Assembly (NCBI GenBank): GCA_022385805.1
Contig: MU277749.1
Coordinates: 1-64,000, forward strand
DNA length: 64,000 nt
DNA from: Pilatotrama ljubarskyi
Taxonomy: Eukaryota; Basidiomycota; Agaricomycetes; Polyporales; Polyporaceae
Direction of reading: 5' to 3'
The notes below the pieces were generated by a model, which ran no database searches, had not been told where the DNA came from, and was given only the letters and a program-made list of their open reading frames with translations. Made by a program: the position numbers and the translations under genes. Each line of letters starts with the position of its first letter. The stretch's first letter is position 1. Shown here piece after piece: positions 58,297 to 64,000 of the stretch.

Positions 58297-60580
58297 TCAG
58301 ACGTAACGCTCCCCGTCTCGCAGCAGGCCCTCTTCTTGCGCTTTGATCTCTGTTTACGAAGAACAGGATGGTCAGCTACATTGAGGTCATACCCCCCAAA
58401 GGCATGAAGGACTTACGAAGAGCTAGATGCTTCGAGTGGAAGCGGCACCATGCCAAGTTACCCATCATGACCCAGAAGTTGGGCACGCCCGTATCGCGCC
58501 ATGCCGTCCGGAGCTCGCCCTCCTCCGTAAGGCCCCATATCGGCTTAACACGCGCGGCGATGTCGTCCCCACAGATACGCTTGATGGTGCTCACCGGAGT
58601 GGCAAACCTGTACGGGCGCCGTCGCCCTGGTCAGCACTGCATACCCGCGGCGAGACAGCGATGAACTCACCCGGTGGCAAAAAGGATCACGTCGGCATCG
58701 AAGGTGCTGCCGTTCTCGAACTCGAAGCCGGTCTTGGTGTACCGTTTGATGACGCTGTCGTTCTTCAGCTTGATCTTTCCGTCAATGATCATCTGCGACG
58801 CGCCGACGTCCAGGTAGTACCCGCCACCACGCCGCCGCGTGTGCGAGAGGAAGCCGGCTCCGTTGTGTCCCATATTCGTGCGGAAGCCGACTTTGTGAAG
58901 GCCCTCCAGGAGCTCCCTATAAGCGTCGGAAGGAGGAAACGTTAAGGTCGTGTGAGTCGGACGAAGGCAAAGCTCACGTACTTGTCAGCCTCTGCGATTT
59001 CCTTCGTCGCCCGCTTTGCGATCTCCTCTGTGATCCAGGTCGGCAATGAAGCATCGACACGATCGGCAACGTCTGCAGGGTATTTGCCCTCCCACCAAAG
59101 GTCTATTTCGGACGATATCAGTACATCGTTTTGCGACTCAGGATGACAATAATGGACTCACGGCCCACACACCGGGGCATTCCTTCCTTCGTCGTCATGA
59201 TGTACGTAGAGTCGCGCTGATACATGGTCACGTCTGCGACCGCAGCTTGGGTGAGCACCACAATTATGGAACAAGTCACAGACACTCACCTACGCCGTGC
59301 TCGACGTAGTCCGCAGCGATGTCATGGGCTGACGAAGCGATAAGGACGCAGCATTAGCAGCTGTAGCGGGGCAAGACTTACCTGACGTGCATGCGCCGAC
59401 GATCAGTACCTTCTTCCCCAGGTGGTCTTTCGCAGAGTTGTGGTATATCGAATGCAGGACCTGGCCTTGGTACTCCTCACGACCAGGGAAAGTGGGAATG
59501 TTCGGGTTGTTCCCGCCCAGACCAATCGCGAAGACGAGATGCTTCACGTGGAACACGCGTTTGGTACCATCGGCCTTCTCGACAGTGACGTCCCACTCGT
59601 TGTTCGCATCCTGGTCCGCCTTCGTTACAGTCGAGGACGTCCAGTAGTCAAGCTCCATCGCCTCCGCGTAGTACTCCAGCCATCCGGCGAGCTTGTGGGC
59701 GGGGGTATAGACGGGCCAGGAGGGCGGAAACCTATCATTGACGCGTCAGCATGCCATTACAACAGACTGACATCGAGGGACTCACGGAAGGTGAGGCATA
59801 TGGTCGTACCCTGAAAACGTCGTCTTAGGCTCATATCTCTGAATCGGATAGCGAGCAGCACTCACAGACAGGATCGTGCAGACACAGAGCCTGGTATCGG
59901 AATCGCCATTGGTCGCCGATCCGCGCGTTCTTTTCTATTATCAGCGCCGGCACGCCCATGAGCTTCAGCCGCGCCGCGATGTCCAAACCGCTCTGGCCGC
60001 CGCCGACAATGAGCACGGTCGGGTCGCGGTCGGCGTATTCCTTCTCGCGCTGGCGCTGCTCGAGCCACTTGCCGTGGTTCGGCTGGAAGTTGCGACGCGG
60101 CCCGATCTTCTCCTCGAAGCCGTGGAGGTCCTCCAGGTTCGTGTAGAACGTGAAGCCGACCCACTTGCCGTCCGCGGTTGGGATGAGGCGGAAGATGCCG
60201 CTGCAGAGCCCGATATCGGTCTCGAACGTGAAATGCGCGAGGATCCACGCGAGGTCCGGGTACGGGCTCTCGAATTTCGCCGAGGTGAGCTTGAACGCGG
60301 ACGGCTTCGAGCGCGCGAGTCGGTCCTCGAGCAGCTTGCGGATCCTCGGGTGCCCATGGAAGGTGCGGAAGTCCCACGTGAGCGCGAGCATGTCGCGCCA
60401 CCACGCGTCGGGCGCGAAGAGGGAGAGGATGCCGTCGATGTTGTTGTTCGCAACGTGCTGCGCGAGAGAGTCGAGCCACAGACCCGCTACCTTCTCAGCG
60501 TCGACGTCTGAAGGAGCAGACTTGACGCCTAGGCGGTCGAGGGTGGGTAGAGTAACTGGGGGTTCAGCGGTGGCGGCCAT
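58297..60580 (-). CDS. Flavin-dependent monooxygenase, copy A
   Basis: This is a class B flavoprotein monooxygenase related to FMO, YUCCA and Baeyer-Villiger enzymes. It binds FAD and NADPH and oxygenates small organic substrates. Residues 1 to about 170 form an extra domain including NNNIDGILSLFAPDAWWRDM and TFHGHPRIRKLLEDRLA, an NTF2/SnoaL-like pattern. The FAD loop VGGGQSGLDIAARL follows, then the class-B-type segment FPGREEYQGQVLHS and the NADPH-site GACTSAHDIAADY. It continues with RRRGGGYYLDVGASQMI, DADVILFATG and NLAWCRFHSKHLAL, and ends GERYV with TGA at 58297-58299. About eight introns are read and all splice in frame. The estimated length is about 630 residues. A minus-strand TATA box lies 41-47 bp upstream of the ATG at 60580. 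The substrate is unknown; similarity to YUCCA allows but does not prove auxin-type chemistry. Confidence 0.88.
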
Positions 60581-60620
60581 GGTAGCGCGGTCGATGCATA
60601 GCAGAGAAGTTCTCCGGCTA

Positions 60621-60627
60621 CTTATAG
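60621..60627 (-). promoter_or_regulatory. TATA box of monooxygenase copy A
   Basis: The minus-strand 'actataag' type sequence sits about 41 bp upstream of the start codon. The matching box of copy B is at almost the same distance. Confidence 0.65.
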
Positions 60628-61429
60628 TACGTCGCGAGCCGATATCGAGAAGCTCGTAAGCCAAACGCCGTCGCAGACAGGGGTCTCAGCTGCGTACTCT
60701 CAATGCATGGGGTCAAGTGACGATGAGAAGTGTTCTTCTGACCTGGTCACGTGCCTGGCGAACCTCGCATCTCGACGCCGCCTAAGTCGTCGCGGCGTCC
60801 TCGACGAGAGCATCCCCGAGACCGGGAAGCGGTAGATAAGCCTGTGAACGGAAGAGGAAGCGTCATGAGAACCGCGGCAGAGACCCCTCGGAAGCTCTGA
60901 GACACCAACTGTCAGGGTTGTGGAGAAAAGCCCGGCTGTCGGTGCGGTGCACAGTACCCCTCGTGATGTAGACCATATCCTCTTGCGGCGCAGATGTCGC
61001 GGGTACGGAGGCCCGCTCGTGTCTTGATGAGGAAGCACCGCAGACAAAGGATGCGCGTGAACTCCAAGCATTGCTTATACCGGATGCGACGGTCGGCAAT
61101 TTAGAATGCTGAGCGACCGCTCAGAGCCAGATGCAATAAGGAGTCGCAGGAGCTCGGATAGCGGAGTCTTCGTGTACCCAGAGAAGATCGACGCCCTGAC
61201 TTGTGCGAGGCGCCGTCTTCGCTCGTCAGAGGCGTGCATGCGCGTCAACCGCGACGAAGCAGTGAAGCAGGTAGGCTAGAAGAAGTCATGCTGCGCGTCG
61301 GCACTCCGACAGCATTCGCACACCGGACAGACCCAAACAACGTCAAGAATGCACCAAGTGGACGGCTTCTTGTCTCTTTTGTTTCATCTCTATGATACAC
61401 CCATTGTTCTACACGCACCGTAATAGACA
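60628..61429. other. Spacer between tandem monooxygenase genes
   Basis: An 850-bp spacer between the two start-to-stop oriented paralogues. It holds the upstream promoter of copy A and the 3' flank of copy B. No gene was recognised. Confidence 0.6.
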
Positions 61430-63704
61430 TCATACATACCGAGCCTCGTTCCCCGGGAACAAGCCCAACTCCTGCGCCTTTATTTCTGCAACGACGCAGG
61501 ACGCAGGCGAAAATCAGCGATCTCTCCTCATCTTCACGACACATGCGAAGGCACTCACGGAGCGCGAGGTGCTTCGAGTGGAATCGGCACCACGCGAGGT
61601 TGCCCATCATGAACCAGAAGTTTGGCACGCCCGAGTCGCGCCACGCCGTGCGCAGCTCGCCCTCGTCGTTCAGGTTCCATACAGGCTTGACGCGCGACGC
61701 GAGCTCCTTCCCGAAGATCCTCGCGAGGCTGATGACCGGGCTGGCGAACCTATACACGAGCACCTGTGCGTCAGCGAAGGGAAGGGTCCCGAGGAGGCGA
61801 CCTCTCATACCCGGTCGCGAAGAGGATGACGTCCGCGTCGATGGTGCTGCCGTCCTCAAACTCAAATCCGGTCCTGGTGTACTGCTTGATGACGCTGTCG
61901 TTCTTCAGCTTGATCTTGCCGTCGATGATCATCTGCGACGCGCCGACGTCCAGGTAGTACCCGCCACCGCGCCTGCGCGTAAGCGCGAAGAAGCCGCCGC
62001 CCTCGTGCCCGAGGTTCGTCCGGAAGCCGACTCGCTTCAGCCCATCAAGGAGCTCTCTGCGCATCCGTCAGCGCGAGAGCAAGGGGAAATAGACGGGATG
62101 ACGCACTTGTCTGCCTCCGCGATCTCTTGGGTCGTCCGCTTCCCGATCTGCTCGTTGACCCAGATGGGCATTGACGCGTCGACACGGTCAGCAGTATCCG
62201 GCGGGTACGCTCCTTCCCACCAGAGTTCTACGGGAGGACGCATAAGCAACGCAGAAGTCAGAAGCGTAAGAACACTCTCTACATACTGCCAAAGATCCGC
62301 GGGCCGCCCTCCTTGGTCGTCATCACGTACGTGCTTTCGCGCTGGTACATGGTAACGTCTACATCGGTTAGACGAGATGAGCCAACCGATGTAGCACATT
62401 TTGTGACAGGCAATATCCTCACCGACTCCGTGGTTGACGTAGTCCGCCGCGATATCGTGGGCTATGGACTCAGTGAGTCATGGTCATCACATACAACCAA
62501 TCGACGGGACGCACCCGAAGTGCACGCGCCGACGATGACGACCTTCTTGCCAATGTGGTCCTTCGCCGTGTTGTGATAAATCGAGTGCAATACCTGACCC
62601 TGGTACTCCTCCCTACCAGGGATTTCCGGGATGTTCGGGTTGTTGCCTCCCAAGCCGATCGCAGAAATGAGGTGCTTGACGTGGAAGACGCGTGTTGTGC
62701 CGTCTGCCTTCTCCACGGTGACGTTCCACTCGTTGTTCGCGTCTTGCTCAGCCTTGGTGACCGTGGAGGACGTCCAGACGTTGAGCTCCATCGCCTCTGC
62801 GAAGTTCTCGAGCCAGCCGGCGAGCTTGTGCGCGGGGGTATAGACCGGCCAGGACGATGGGAAGCTATTGCGCCCTGCGTGAGGGCGGCACATGCAGAGC
62901 AACTAGTGTACTCACGGAATGTACGGCATATGGTCATACCCTGGGAGGACAAATTGGTGACACGCTAGCATGACTACTGAGACTGTACTCACAAACCGGA
63001 TCGTGCAGGCACAGAGCCTGGTAGCGGTACCTCCACTGATCTCCGATGCGGTTGTTCTTCTCGACGACGAGTGTCGGCACATCAAGCAGCTTGAGCCGCG
63101 CCGCGACGTCCAAACCGCTCTGGCCAGCACCAATGACCAGCACCGTCGGGTCCCCGTCGACGAATTGCCTCTCGCGCTCGCGTTCGTCGAGCCATCTGCC
63201 GTGGTTCGGCTTGAAATTGCGACGCGGGCCCGTCTTCTCCTCGTGTCCCTTGATCTCCTCCAAGTTCGTATAGAAAGTGAAGCCGGTCCACTGCCCATCC
63301 GCGGTAGGAATGAGACGGAAATAGCCGCTCCCGAGCCCGATCTCGGTCTCGAAATCAAAACCAGCGAGGATCCACGCCAGATCGGGGTAGGGAGTCTCGA
63401 GCTTCGTCGAGGTGAGCTTGAACGCGGACAGCTTCGCGGACGCGAGGCGATCCTCCAGGAACTTGCGGATCTTGGCGTGTCCGTGGAAGGTGCGGAACTC
63501 CCAGGTGAGGGCGAGCATGTCCCGCCACCAGCCGTCGCTCGCGATGTGCGAGAGGATGCCATCGATGTTGTTGCTCGCGACCTGCTGTGCGAACGAGTCC
63601 AGCCAGAGCTTGGCCACCTTCTGGGCATCTACATCGGCGGGGACAGAGGTGACGCCGAGGCGGTCAAGAGTGGGGAGAACGACTGGAGGTTCCGAGGCGG
63701 CCAT
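61430..63704 (-). CDS. Flavin-dependent monooxygenase, copy B
   Basis: This is a tandem paralogue of copy A with the same domain order, the same intron positions as far as can be read and very similar sequence. Examples are NNIDGILSHIASDGWWRDM, VIGAGQSGLDVAARL, IPGREEYQGQVLHS, GACTSGAHDIAADY type NADPH site, RRRGGGYYLDVGASQMI and NLAWCRFHSKHLAL. The first glycine loop is GAGQSG here and GGGQSG in copy A. The C-terminus differs (LFPGNEARYV). All key motifs are intact, so both copies should be active. The ATG is at 63704 and the stop at 61430-61432. The duplication is in direct orientation, as produced by unequal crossing over. The substrate is unknown. Confidence 0.88.
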
Positions 63705-63745
63705 GGTACAGGAGATGCGTCGGAGAGACAGAGCCCTTCCTGGAT

Positions 63746-63752
63746 CTTATAG
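63746..63752 (-). promoter_or_regulatory. TATA box of monooxygenase copy B
   Basis: The minus-strand 'ctataag' lies about 42 bp upstream of the start codon, the same spacing as in copy A. Confidence 0.65.
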
Positions 63753-64000
63753 TCCAGCTACGCGAGATGTTATCGAGAAGAGCAGGAGCGCGACCCAGGA
63801 GCGAGCAAATCCGCCACGACGGTGTCAGGGGCCCAGTCCCCGAGTCCCAAATGACGAGCGAATGCGCTTTTCTCACCAAACTATTTCCCACGGTCGGGGT
63901 CGCGTCGGTCACGTGCCACGCGAGGGCTGCTACATGCAACGCATCCCCTAGCTCAGGCTGGCGATGCGGAGCGCGCCATGGCGCCGCTGGGGACACCAGT
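63753..64000. other. Upstream region of copy B, window end
   Basis: This is the presumed distal promoter of copy B. No further gene was recognised before the window ends. Confidence 0.5.

Overview
The window is a nuclear contig of a basidiomycete fungus, most likely an Agaricomycete. The evidence is 18 protein-coding genes split by many introns of about 45-75 nt with GT..AG ends, GC-rich codon use, and the gene families present: WOPR regulator, F-box protein, ATO acetate carrier, Rieske-fused nitrite reductase, long basidiomycete-type ATG4 and peroxisomal enoyl-CoA hydratase. No bacterial, organellar or viral gene was seen. Exon structures were read by eye from reading frame, splice signals and family motifs, so individual splice sites are inferred.

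Layout: 1-6.3 kb holds no recognisable gene but includes a decayed tandem duplication (about 3.52-4.44 kb) and a purine-rich stretch. 6.3-9.1 kb is an ABC half-transporter (+). 9.1-12 kb is intergenic, with an inverted-repeat element interrupted by a 110-base assembly gap. 12.0-12.9 kb is an acetate carrier (-). 13-16.6 kb is intergenic with a clear 450-bp miniature inverted-repeat element. 16.6-20.7 kb has a NAT9-type acetyltransferase (+) and an aldehyde dehydrogenase (+). 21.2-31.7 kb is the densest part: an oversized Rab7-like GTPase (-), a small mitochondrial-type membrane protein (-) divergent from the MRH4 mitochondrial helicase (+), an AYR1-like reductase (+) and ATG4 (-). 31.7-34.8 kb is repeat-rich and ends in a TA-flanked inverted-repeat element lying directly upstream of a peroxisomal dienoyl-CoA isomerase (+). 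NADPH nitrite reductase (+) and an ankyrin-PH oxysterol-binding protein (-) follow. 45.3-48.4 kb is gene-poor. 48.4-56.9 kb has a WOPR regulator (+), an F-box protein (+), cytosine deaminase (-) and a secreted protein (-). 58.3-63.7 kb holds two tandem paralogous flavin monooxygenases (-).

The genes mostly serve unrelated housekeeping functions: lipid and acetate metabolism, autophagy and vesicle traffic, sterol transfer, nitrogen and pyrimidine salvage. I saw no convincing biosynthetic cluster beyond the tandem monooxygenase pair. The most distinctive findings are very short exons (14-29 nt) inside otherwise conserved genes, the Rab7-like GTPase with a long insertion between two nucleotide-binding motifs, three families of non-autonomous inverted-repeat elements (one about 40 bp from a start codon), and a diverged tandem duplication that keeps a short reading frame alignable.
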